Part shown: one piece after another, positions 1-8,502 of the stretch
How positions within the stretch are numbered: the first letter of the stretch is position 1
Layout of the letters: every line of letters starts with the position of its first letter
Assembly: GCA_020696345.1 (NCBI GenBank)
Contig: JAEHCK010000009.1
Span: forward strand, 1 to 64,000
Direction of reading: 5' to 3'
DNA length: 64,000 nucleotides
Source of the DNA: Thermoplasmata archaeon
Lineage (GTDB): Archaea; Thermoplasmatota; Penumbrarchaeia; JAEHCK01
Position numbers and translations under genes: made by a program
Notes under the pieces: model-generated
What the model was told of the DNA's origin: nothing
The model's database searches: none
Seen by the model: the letters and a program-made list of their open reading frames with translations, nothing else

Positions 1-326
1 ACGACCTCATATTCTGACGCGCCGCCGCCAATATTGGAATCCAGTTCACAAATAGCCGGTGCAGATAACTCTTCTTCAGCTAGTTTTATCGACCATTTCA
101 AAGAACCGGCTTTGGCACGTGAGTTCTCGCCAGTATCAGTATTAATGGGCTCTCTTACATCTGGATCGGGTAATACCTGATCATTGGGTAATGCATCAGG
201 TTTGACATTACCGTTATCTGTCATTACAAAAGAATTCACAACACCTACAATTAATCCTGCCACTAGCAATATCACTATTCCGCAGGCTAATAATAATTTT
301 GGTTTTTCGATTTTGATAGCTACCAT
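1..326 (-). CDS. Partial membrane-anchored protein (N-terminal TM, FG-GAP-like start), runs off window start
   Basis: Manual minus-strand translation from ATG at 326: MVAIKIEKPKLLLACGIVILLVAGLIVGVVNSFVMTDNG...GSLKWSIKLAEEELSAPAICELDSNIGGGASEYEVV; hydrophobic N-terminal helix. Not in ORF track because it is open at the window edge. Confidence 0.7.
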   Translation of the reverse strand, partial: MVAIKIEKPKLLLACGIVILLVAGLIVGVVNSFVMTDNGNVKPDALPNDQVLPDPDVREPINTDTGENSRAKAGSLKWSIKLAEEELSAPAICELDSNIGGGASEYEV

Positions 327-471
327 ATTTATCACCAATCTACCATATTCCAAAATCCTTTATATAAATATATTGGTATACACCTTTAATTGATTTATAA
401 ACGTTCTGGTTTTCAAACGCTCTGATTTTCAAAATAAAAGATGATAGAATTCGAAAGCGAGATCAATATAA

Positions 472-1800
472 TTAATTTATAACCGCTTTGATCGCATCTT
501 CGAGAATATCAAAACCTCTATGCAATTGATCCTCAGGTATGTTTAGTGGTGGGATATATCTAATGCCTGATTTGCCGCAGGGTAATAATAATAACCCGCG
601 TTTATATGCCTCTTCAACAATTGCGTTTCTCTCTTGAACAGCATATTCTTTTGTCTTACGATCCTTTACCAGTTCTGTTGCTGTCATTAAACCAAGACCG
701 CGTACATCGCCAATTATTTCATATTTATCATAAAGCTCGAACAACCGTTTCATTGCCAGTTTGCCTAATTTCTCGGCATTTTCAACCAGGTTCTCACTCT
801 CTATCACATCGATAGTGGCCAGTACTGATGCGCAGCATATCAAATTGCCGCCGTAAGTATTCGAATGTGCACCAGGGTCGCCAAAATCCAGTTCGGCTTT
901 TGCTACAATCGCGCCCACCGGTACACCTGAACCCATACCCTTTGCTATGGTCATGATATCGGGAACAACACCATAGTGTTCACTAGCAAATAGTTTTCCC
1001 GTTCGACCGAAACCCGCCTGCACCTCGTCATCAACCATTAAGATGCCGTGCTTTTTCATGATCTTTTCCAGCTCCGGAATGAAGCCCTTTGGCGGCACTA
1101 TGTACCCGCCTTCGCCCTGGACACATTCATAGAATAATGCGGCAACCTCATCGGGTGGTAAAAACGAAGTGAAATACAATTCATCTAATATTTTAGCACA
1201 CCACAGATCACAATCAGGATAAGTCAATTTATACGGACAGCGATAACAATATGCGTATGGTATATGTGTGACCCCGGGTATTAGCGGCATGAACCTATTA
1301 CGCTGCACAATTTTGCTGGCAGTGAGCGAAATCGCACCCATGGTGCGGCCGTGAAACGCCCCTATAAAGGCGATAAATCGCTTACGTTGTGTCGACCAAC
1401 GGGCACATTTCATCGCAGCCTCCACGGATTCGGCCCCACTATTAACAAAAAAGACCTTTTTATCAAACTCACCAGGGGTTATCTCGGTCAATTTCTTTGC
1501 CAATTTGGATTGGGCCTCATAATAATAATCGGTACCTGCAAAGTGCATCACCTTCTCAACTTGTTCCTTGATCGCTGCAACCACCGTCGGTGGGCAATGG
1601 CCAAGATTGGTCACGCTTGCACCGCATGTAAAATCCAAATATGTGTTCCCATCCACGTCTTCCACTAGTGCACCTGAGGCGTGGTGAACTGCAATGGGCG
1701 AACACTTTGTAGCGGTCATCATGTACTTATTATCCATTTCGATTATTTTTTTTGCTTTCTCACCTGGTGGGGTAATTTTAATTTGCGGCATCTCGGACAT
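472..1800 (-). CDS. Class III PLP-dependent aminotransferase (acetylornithine/4-aminobutyrate aminotransferase family)
   Basis: MVDDEVQAGFGRTGKLFASEHYGVVPDIMTIAKGMGSGVPVGAI is the class III PLP-lysine region. ORF extends to 1836, but the ATG at 1800 is preceded by GGTGATAAC. Confidence 0.9.
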   Translation of the reverse strand: MSEMPQIKITPPGEKAKKIIEMDNKYMMTATKCSPIAVHHASGALVEDVDGNTYLDFTCGASVTNLGHCPPTVVAAIKEQVEKVMHFAGTDYYYEAQSKLAKKLTEITPGEFDKKVFFVNSGAESVEAAMKCARWSTQRKRFIAFIGAFHGRTMGAISLTASKIVQRNRFMPLIPGVTHIPYAYCYRCPYKLTYPDCDLWCAKILDELYFTSFLPPDEVAALFYECVQGEGGYIVPPKGFIPELEKIMKKHGILMVDDEVQAGFGRTGKLFASEHYGVVPDIMTIAKGMGSGVPVGAIVAKAELDFGDPGAHSNTYGGNLICCASVLATIDVIESENLVENAEKLGKLAMKRLFELYDKYEIIGDVRGLGLMTATELVKDRKTKEYAVQERNAIVEEAYKRGLLLLPCGKSGIRYIPPLNIPEDQLHRGFDILEDAIKAVIN

Positions 1801-2018
1801 GTTATCACCATGATAAAATATATTAGTATTTTCCATATACGACTTTTTATATACAAATAATAAATTAAGAACCTACATTAACAAACTCAAACGGGCAGTA
1901 ATAACTATCAAGATTAAAACTATTTCTATCGTTATTATTATTTTTGTTTCATCTCCCAATTTTCATAGTATAAAGAAATAGAGAATGGTAAGTGATTGAA
2001 TAGTGTTTGTTGAGAGAT

Positions 2019-2118
2019 AGTCCACCGGTCTGCCAGTCCACTGGTCTATCGGTCTGCCGGTCTATCAGTCAATTAGTCACAAGTTCCTAGATGCTAGTTG
2101 CTAGTTGACCAGCCGACC
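2019..2118. repeat. 8-bp phased degenerate tandem array with inverted right arm
   Basis: agtccacc|ggtctgcc|agtccact|ggtctatc|ggtctgcc|ggtctatc|agtcaatt|agtcacaa (2019-2082), then agttgacc|agccgacc (2103-2118). Confidence 0.8.
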
Positions 2119-2157
2119 ACTCGTGATCAGAACTTTTAACTTTTCAAATTTAACTTT

Positions 2158-2204
2158 AAAAAAAAAATGCGTTATTTATTAATCGTTTTGCGCAGCATTT
2201 TTTT
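2158..2204. repeat. Dispersed hairpin repeat, copy 1
   Basis: aaaaaaaaaatgcgttatttattaatcgttttgcgcagcattttttt; arms AAAAAAATGC/GCATTTTTTT. Confidence 0.75.
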
Positions 2205-2609
2205 ACGTGTTTTGGGATGATTTTGTTTTAAAATTATTAAATTATTGGATTTAAGTATCTTTAAAAATGCCGCCAACCGCGGATATAAAGGCTCAACCGA
2301 ATCGCCAAATTGTATTTTCAACATATCACCAATCTCAAGAACATTCAATTTTCCGTCGAATAACCGCCAAACTGCGGTACTATACTCATCCAGATTGATG
2401 TTAAAAGTTTGTTTGATCTTCAGTTTTTCTCCGAGTGAGCTTCCCAGCTTTGTATCAAACCTGGGTTTTAAAAGTTTTACAAGCTCTTTGTTATCTTTTT
2501 GCTGCGTCCATTTACAGTTACGAGCAGGTATCATATCTAGTAAGTTATTTTCTTTTTTTTTCTTACTTCTTTCGACCGACGCTCTTGACATAATTGAAAG
2601 TATCTCCAA
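2172..2609 (-). CDS. PqqD-like small protein
   Basis: INLDEYSTAVWRLFDGKLNVLEIGDMLKIQFGD...YPRLAAFLKILKSNNLIIL resembles the PqqD fold pattern; overlaps the OPT gene end; C-terminal codons lie in a hairpin repeat. Confidence 0.6.
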   Translation of the reverse strand: MEILSIMSRASVERSKKKKENNLLDMIPARNCKWTQQKDNKELVKLLKPRFDTKLGSSLGEKLKIKQTFNINLDEYSTAVWRLFDGKLNVLEIGDMLKIQFGDSVEPLYPRLAAFLKILKSNNLIILKQNHPKTRKKMLRKTINK

Positions 2610-4647
2610 TCATTCCTTTAATAACCAATTTAAGCTGAATAAAACTCATGGATTTCAGCATCTCTCTCAACAAGACATAAACAAGTAATATTATCAGGTA
2701 TGAAAATACCAATGCCCCTGGCCATAATGCGGCTTCACCGATCAAGGATAGGTCAATACCGCCAATGACGATCGCCGCGATCATGACCCCGAGGATCGCC
2801 TCGCCCGCGATCAACCCGGACGCGAAAAGTATACCACGATTACCGAGCATTTTCTTCAGTTTCGATATCCGGTCAGTGCATTCCTCGGAGCTGAGATCTT
2901 CCTCCTTTTTATCAATGAATTCCACCTTTTTGGTTGCAAACTCATCGGTTCCGAATTTCAATATACCCCCGATCATGATCGGTAATGTCAGAGTAAAGGG
3001 CAGATATATTCCGATGGCTACGGCCATGACCGGAAGGTCCATATATATCAATATCAACGCAATTACAACGCCTAATACGAAAAATGTCCAATTCATCTCA
3101 CCGAGGAAAATACCACGAGCAATACTGGCCATCACATATGCTTGGGGCGCCGGTAGATTTGGCGAACCAATCTCATAAACCGTATGCAGCGCCACAACAA
3201 CGAATGGAACGGTTAGAGCCGCCGCAGCCACACCAAGAAATCGAGCGATCTGGAGATTATATGGTGTTGCACCCAACAGTTGACCGGTTTTGAGCTCCTG
3301 CATGGAATCGCCGGCTATTGCGGCCGAACAGCATACTACCGCACCGACGATGATCGTGGCGGTCATACCCATGTTAGCATCCGCACCCAGAATAAGCAGT
3401 AGAATTGCGGTAAAAAGCAATGTGGCAACAGTTACACCCGAGATGGGATTGTTCGAGCTGCCAACTACGCCTGCCAGGTATGCTGCGATCGATGTAAAAA
3501 AGAATGTAAATATCAGCATCATCACCGTTGCGACAAGTGTTATTAACAAGTCATTTGTAACATAAAAATATAATAGACCCATTATAACTGCGATCACTGC
3601 AAAATACCAGTATTTGAGCTTGAGGTCATGTTCGGTCCTAATTGGTTTTGGCGCATCAGGGCCTTCGTCATCACCACTTCCAAAACCTTCCTTTAGACCT
3701 TGAACGATGGCTTTACGCATTTTTATCAAAGTATAAATTCCACCGGTTACGATCGCACCTATCCCTACATACATGGTGTACTCGAACCATATCTGGTAAA
3801 CGCCTCCAAGATATGGGCCCATTGTATCGATGTAATCGCCTGAGGTGGGCCAGCCAATAAAAACACCCACCAGTGGTATGAGTATGACCCAGCCGATCAA
3901 ACCGCCCATAAATACTAATGATGCAATTCTATGGCCAAGAATTATCCCCACACCCAAAAGAGCAGGTGATAAATTCAAACCACCAAAAAACCTGGCTCGG
4001 CCGGTTCCTGCAACGCCCTCGATCTTTTCTTTCCAGAGATTAAGCCCGAATTCCGAACTCGATAATTTGAATATACTTCCAATGATCAGTGCGGAAAAGA
4101 TGTAGAACATACCACCCGTGCTTGCCTGCTCGGAGTCGTCTTTTGGCATGATGGTTTTTAGTACCTCGGCAGAAGCTACACCCTCGGGATATGGAAGTTT
4201 AAGGTCCTCGATCATAACCTTGCGCATTGGAATTGTGAACAGAATACCAAGAAACCCGCCGAGTAAAGCCACAACGATGATGATCCCGATGTTATCCATC
4301 AGGTTTGCCCAACCCGCGGCGCCGGCAGTGTATTTACTATATAATATGAGCAATGCGGGTATTGTAAAAATAATACCGGCAGCCAATGCCTCACCGGCAA
4401 CTGCAATGGCTTTGGAAATATTGATCTCTAGAATAGTTCCGCGCATGAATTTCAGGATCGCGATTGACATGACCATTGCGGGTATTGTGGCGGAGACCGT
4501 CATACCAACATACAGACCCAGATATGCATTCGCAGCGCCCATCACTACCGCTAAAATTACGCCTATTATAATGACACGGACAGTCATTTCCGCCATGTAG
4601 TTATCTGCGGGTATGTACGGTTCGAATTCTTTGTCATTATCTACCAT
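2563..4647 (-). CDS. OPT-family oligopeptide transporter
   Basis: 694 aa, many TM helices; NAYLGLYVGMTVSATIPAMVMSIAILK and LPYPEGVASAEVLK are OPT hallmarks. Confidence 0.88.
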   Translation of the reverse strand: MVDNDKEFEPYIPADNYMAEMTVRVIIIGVILAVVMGAANAYLGLYVGMTVSATIPAMVMSIAILKFMRGTILEINISKAIAVAGEALAAGIIFTIPALLILYSKYTAGAAGWANLMDNIGIIIVVALLGGFLGILFTIPMRKVMIEDLKLPYPEGVASAEVLKTIMPKDDSEQASTGGMFYIFSALIIGSIFKLSSSEFGLNLWKEKIEGVAGTGRARFFGGLNLSPALLGVGIILGHRIASLVFMGGLIGWVILIPLVGVFIGWPTSGDYIDTMGPYLGGVYQIWFEYTMYVGIGAIVTGGIYTLIKMRKAIVQGLKEGFGSGDDEGPDAPKPIRTEHDLKLKYWYFAVIAVIMGLLYFYVTNDLLITLVATVMMLIFTFFFTSIAAYLAGVVGSSNNPISGVTVATLLFTAILLLILGADANMGMTATIIVGAVVCCSAAIAGDSMQELKTGQLLGATPYNLQIARFLGVAAAALTVPFVVVALHTVYEIGSPNLPAPQAYVMASIARGIFLGEMNWTFFVLGVVIALILIYMDLPVMAVAIGIYLPFTLTLPIMIGGILKFGTDEFATKKVEFIDKKEEDLSSEECTDRISKLKKMLGNRGILFASGLIAGEAILGVMIAAIVIGGIDLSLIGEAALWPGALVFSYLIILLVYVLLREMLKSMSFIQLKLVIKGMIGDTFNYVKSVGRKK

Positions 4648-4685
4648 TTTCGTTCTCCAAAACTCAATGTTCTTTGTGTTTATGT

Positions 4686-5291
4686 TTAATTATTCGTATG
4701 GAATTCATATTTGAAAGTAAGTGTCCAATCATTACCGTTATCTTCGATAATCAATACACCCGCATTAGGTCTACTAAGTGTCTGGTCACCACAATTACCG
4801 CAGTGGATATTGATCTTCCATTCACCAAGTGCGGAACTTTGTTCTATTCCTTCCTCGGGTACTTTTATTATCTCTATTATCTGGCCTGCGGCACCGATTG
4901 CATTGAAATCGCCAATCGAGCCAATTTCCGCATCCCAAGGTGTATATACCGTGAAGTTGAATTCGTCTGGCTGGTTCTCAAAATTACTATAATCCGGTGC
5001 TTCATCTAACCAACGTAGCTCAATAGTCACCTGTGTCACATAAGATTCCGTGATATTAAAAATCTCAATCTGGTCGCTTTGTTCTGTGCTCGAGCCCCTA
5101 CGACTCCCTTCTGATATCGTTTGTAAAGGCCAATCTCGAAAATCTTCAACACCATTTTCAACATCTTCTGTGATCTTGGGTGAGCCGCCAAGGGCTGCCC
5201 CGATCAACGCCACTAATAACATTATAATGCCAAGTGATACTATTATCCTGTCATTTCTGTGCATATTACCACTTAAACCACATGAAAACAC
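4686..5291 (-). CDS. Hypothetical membrane-anchored protein
   Basis: 201 aa, N-terminal TM helix then extracytoplasmic beta-rich segment; directly upstream of the OPT gene on the same strand. Confidence 0.6.
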   Translation of the reverse strand: MFSCGLSGNMHRNDRIIVSLGIIMLLVALIGAALGGSPKITEDVENGVEDFRDWPLQTISEGSRRGSSTEQSDQIEIFNITESYVTQVTIELRWLDEAPDYSNFENQPDEFNFTVYTPWDAEIGSIGDFNAIGAAGQIIEIIKVPEEGIEQSSALGEWKINIHCGNCGDQTLSRPNAGVLIIEDNGNDWTLTFKYEFHTNN

Positions 5292-5346
5292 ATGAAGGTG
5301 TTGGGGATATATTTGTTAAGATAATTAATTTTTCTCTGCATTAAAG

Positions 5347-5390
5347 AGAGAATTCCATCTGTCTACTGACTCGTGGTATAGGAATTCTCT
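5347..5390. terminator. Inverted repeat AGAGAATTCC...GGAATTCTCT
   Basis: 10-bp perfect arms (5347-5356 / 5381-5390) followed by T-rich tail, intergenic. Confidence 0.5.
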
Positions 5391-5664
5391 TTTATTAGTA
5401 TAACTTTCTATAGTAAGTTTGAAAGTAAAATATTGCCATAGAAAATTTGAAAATTAAGTATTATTGGAAAAATTTATTTCATTAGGTTCATGTGTATGTT
5501 AAAATTTTACGTCGCTTTTTCCATAATAATAGACTTCTAAGTATTAAAATAATAACGATAGGTGATATCAGCTATTAAAAAATGTATTACAAAGCCAATT
5601 AATAAAATTATCACTGGATTCATTTAATCATGCTCAATATTTTAAACAATTTTCCTTATTCTTA

Positions 5665-6000
5665 TTAATCAGCTTCATGTCTGATGTCCATACAAGTTTC
5701 CAAATCGTCACCAATATCCTTATCTAATTCTTTGGTTTTAATGTATAATTCTCTCAGTGCTACTATTAAACAATAATGGCTTTTTTCACGATATCCTTTA
5801 TTTAAAACCAAAGCTTTCGCACTATGGAACATTGAATAATAGGCTTGTACTGAAGCCCATTTTGAATCGTCTTTCAATAAGCTCTCATCTGCCATTTTCA
5901 GATCATACTCAGCATTTGTTATTTCTTTATCTATCATTTCTTTTGTAGGGATGATTTTAACAATTCTTCTTTGTTCTAAACATTTTTGGAATTCATTCAT
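5665..6000 (-). CDS. HEPN-domain protein (MNT/HEPN pair), possibly C-terminally shortened
   Basis: KEITNAEYDLKMADESLLKDDSKWASVQAYYSMFHSAKALVLNKGYREKSHYCLIVALRELY; ends ...DIRHEAD*, where HEPN domains usually continue. ATG at 6000 overlaps the upstream stop. Confidence 0.75.
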   Translation of the reverse strand: MNEFQKCLEQRRIVKIIPTKEMIDKEITNAEYDLKMADESLLKDDSKWASVQAYYSMFHSAKALVLNKGYREKSHYCLIVALRELYIKTKELDKDIGDDLETCMDIRHEAD

Positions 6001-6556
6001 TGGTATCACGCCAGAGTATGATCCCTTTATTGATCTCATTGTAAAATGCCGGATCTTTGTCTTTTAATTTTATAAAGTCATGGGGTAATAATGTTATTGA
6101 CTTCAGTTCTCTATCATTAATATATCTATGTTTTAATTTTTGATTGATCTCTTTAACATTCTCCGTAATTATTAAAAGATCGATATCACTCTCTATACTG
6201 TCTTCCCCAGTAGCGCAACTTCCATATAAAATTATTTTTTTACATTCAGGAAATATTTCATTTATTTCCAGATTTAATTCTTGAATATTTATAAAAACTT
6301 TAAAATATTTTATTGCTGGGTTTTTCTCCTTTATTCTATAATATAAATTCCTTCCACTTATTTGCTTATCTATCAATCCCATTTCAAATAAAGTCTTTAA
6401 CACCTTATGGCATCCACCTACACTACCGTTAATTTTTCTAGCGATCTCTCTTACATAATACTGTTTGTCTGGAGACCTTGATAAATAAGTTAAAACCATG
6501 AGGCCTAAAGGGCTTAGGTTCACTTTTTCGGACATATGTTCATTATTTCGAACCAT
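5993..6556 (-). CDS. HTH + minimal nucleotidyltransferase (MNT) fusion
   Basis: wHTH N-terminus (YYVREIARKINGSVGGCHKVLKTLFEMGLI) and nucleotidyltransferase motif LYGSCATGEDSIESDIDLLI. Confidence 0.82.
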   Translation of the reverse strand: MVRNNEHMSEKVNLSPLGLMVLTYLSRSPDKQYYVREIARKINGSVGGCHKVLKTLFEMGLIDKQISGRNLYYRIKEKNPAIKYFKVFINIQELNLEINEIFPECKKIILYGSCATGEDSIESDIDLLIITENVKEINQKLKHRYINDRELKSITLLPHDFIKLKDKDPAFYNEINKGIILWRDTNE

Positions 6557-6737
6557 GGGCCTAAATACATTTTCTCCATTATAAACCTAATGGTAAAAAA
6601 AAAATCTCCCTATGATTGTCTCTTTATATGCTGTGTTGCATAATAAAATAATATTTCTTTCTTTGAAGTCTCTTTAAGTTCAGTCCCCCGAAGGTTTTAT
6701 TAAATTTAATTTAGTTACAATAGTTTTACGAATATTG

Positions 6738-7781
6738 TCATCTTTTAATTACATTTCTCTTTTTTTGTTCTTTTTGTTCAAACACCAACCGATCGAGTAG
6801 ATCCTTTACCTCTCTATCTGGTTTCAGTTTAACTGACTTGCGCAGACAGCGTATGGCGTTATTATGAGATCTCATGTGGCTCAATACACTACCTTTTCTG
6901 CTCCAGATATCTGCCTGGTCAGAATCGAACTTCAATGCCCTATTGTAGTTATTAATGGCCTCTTCCAATTTGCCTTGTTGAACTAATACGTCCGCTTTGC
7001 CTTTGAATGCATCGACCAATTCCGGGTTCAAACCAACTGCTTTATCATAACATTTTATTGCATCGTTGAGCTTGTTCAAATGCGCCAGCAGGTCACCTTT
7101 TAAATTCCAAGCTATATCATACTCGGGGTTAAGCTTCAATGCTTTATCATAACAATTGAGTGCCGATCTAAATTTATCTTGGAACACTAATGACGAGCCC
7201 TTATTAACCCAAGCAACCTCATATTTTGGTTCTATCCGCAATGCGGTTTCATAGCATTTTACTGCATCTTCATGGCGATTCAAGTTATCTAGGGCAACAC
7301 CCTTATTATTTAGCGTGATCTCGTTAATTTGGCCGATATCAATTACTTTATTATAACACCCCAATGCCTTTTCCGGTTCCCCTAAAATATGATACAGCTC
7401 CCCTTTATCGTTCCAGACCTCGGCATACTTTGGCTGATATTTTAAAGCCTTGTCATAACATTCCAATGCTTTTTTATATTTACCCAGATACCGTAATGTA
7501 TTACCCTTATCATACCATGCCAAGTCGAACTTCGGATTAATATCAAGTGCCCGGTCATAACTCTTCAAAGCCTCTGCATGCTCTTCCAATGCGTCCAGAG
7601 TTACACCCAAGTTGTTCCACAATAACTCGTCACCCGGGTTTTGTTCAAGTGCCTTTTTAAAATATTTTTTTGCAGCCTGAAAGTCACCTTCCATATAATG
7701 ATTAATACCAATTTCACCTGGGTCATTATTTGTATTGACCTTTTCAGAATCATTGTTAATTATTTTAGGATCGGGTTTCAT
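6738..7781 (-). CDS. TPR-repeat protein
   Basis: About nine ~34-aa repeats of type A(L/I)KCYDKALKLNPEYDIAWNLKGDLL. Confidence 0.9.
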   Translation of the reverse strand: MKPDPKIINNDSEKVNTNNDPGEIGINHYMEGDFQAAKKYFKKALEQNPGDELLWNNLGVTLDALEEHAEALKSYDRALDINPKFDLAWYDKGNTLRYLGKYKKALECYDKALKYQPKYAEVWNDKGELYHILGEPEKALGCYNKVIDIGQINEITLNNKGVALDNLNRHEDAVKCYETALRIEPKYEVAWVNKGSSLVFQDKFRSALNCYDKALKLNPEYDIAWNLKGDLLAHLNKLNDAIKCYDKAVGLNPELVDAFKGKADVLVQQGKLEEAINNYNRALKFDSDQADIWSRKGSVLSHMRSHNNAIRCLRKSVKLKPDREVKDLLDRLVFEQKEQKKRNVIKR

Positions 7782-7830
7782 TATATTACTTTCCCTATGT
7801 TCAAGGCGCAGCTTGAAAAATATATCACAT

Positions 7831-8289
7831 TCAAATATAATGGTTATATATTTGTTCTTCTCGAAGGATCTTGTTCAATTCTTTATTGAATTCAGCTTCA
7901 ACATTTTTTGCATAGCTGGACCTATTTTGGCGTAATAAATCTGTCAGTTGATCGGTTGCTTGCTGCGAATATTTACCAATACCCAACGCAATTATTAGAT
8001 TCTTGGAATCCGGATACATCTCATGGATCAGCAGGTCCGTGCCGGTGCTCATCAGTTCCTCGATCTCATCGTTTAGGTTTCGTTTAACTGCTTTTCCAAC
8101 GCCAAGCGGTACCACCGGATTCTTCCATTCGGTTTTCAATTGCCATAATTTCTTGTCGTCGTGTGCGATAAATGTATTGATATGTTGATCTTTGTCTTTA
8201 CCTCGTAATATCCGCCAGTTATTCGGGTCTTTATCATATTCTATCTTGACCTCTGTCATCAACTCAGATATACGTTGCACCTTCAACAC
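7831..8289 (-). CDS. Hypothetical protein
   Basis: 152 aa ORF between colinear genes, no strong motif recognised. Confidence 0.5.
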   Translation of the reverse strand: MLKVQRISELMTEVKIEYDKDPNNWRILRGKDKDQHINTFIAHDDKKLWQLKTEWKNPVVPLGVGKAVKRNLNDEIEELMSTGTDLLIHEMYPDSKNLIIALGIGKYSQQATDQLTDLLRQNRSSYAKNVEAEFNKELNKILREEQIYNHYI

Positions 8290-8457
8290 TAGCCTCTAAA
8301 AATTATATATTGAAAGAGAAATGGCTAACATATTATATAAACAATTTTCCTGTAACGTCTATTATAAACCCAAAGGAAAAGGTAAAAGCTAAAAGTTAAA
8401 TCTTAAAAGTTAAAAGTTCTGATCACTTTTAGCTTTTTACTTTTAGCTTTTTACTTT

Positions 8458-8502
8458 AAAAAAAATGTATCAATCATTATCCTTTTTGCGAAACATTTTT
8501 TT
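8458..8502. repeat. Dispersed hairpin repeat, copy 2
   Basis: aaaaaaaatgtatcaatcattatcctttttgcgaaacattttttt; arms AAAAAAATGT/ACATTTTTTT; same core as 2158, 17877, 18829 and 58828. Confidence 0.8.

Noticed and set aside
2765-3178. Plus-strand ORFs in the OPT gene region (2765-4600)
   Set aside because: Antisense to a clear OPT transporter; no family resemblance.
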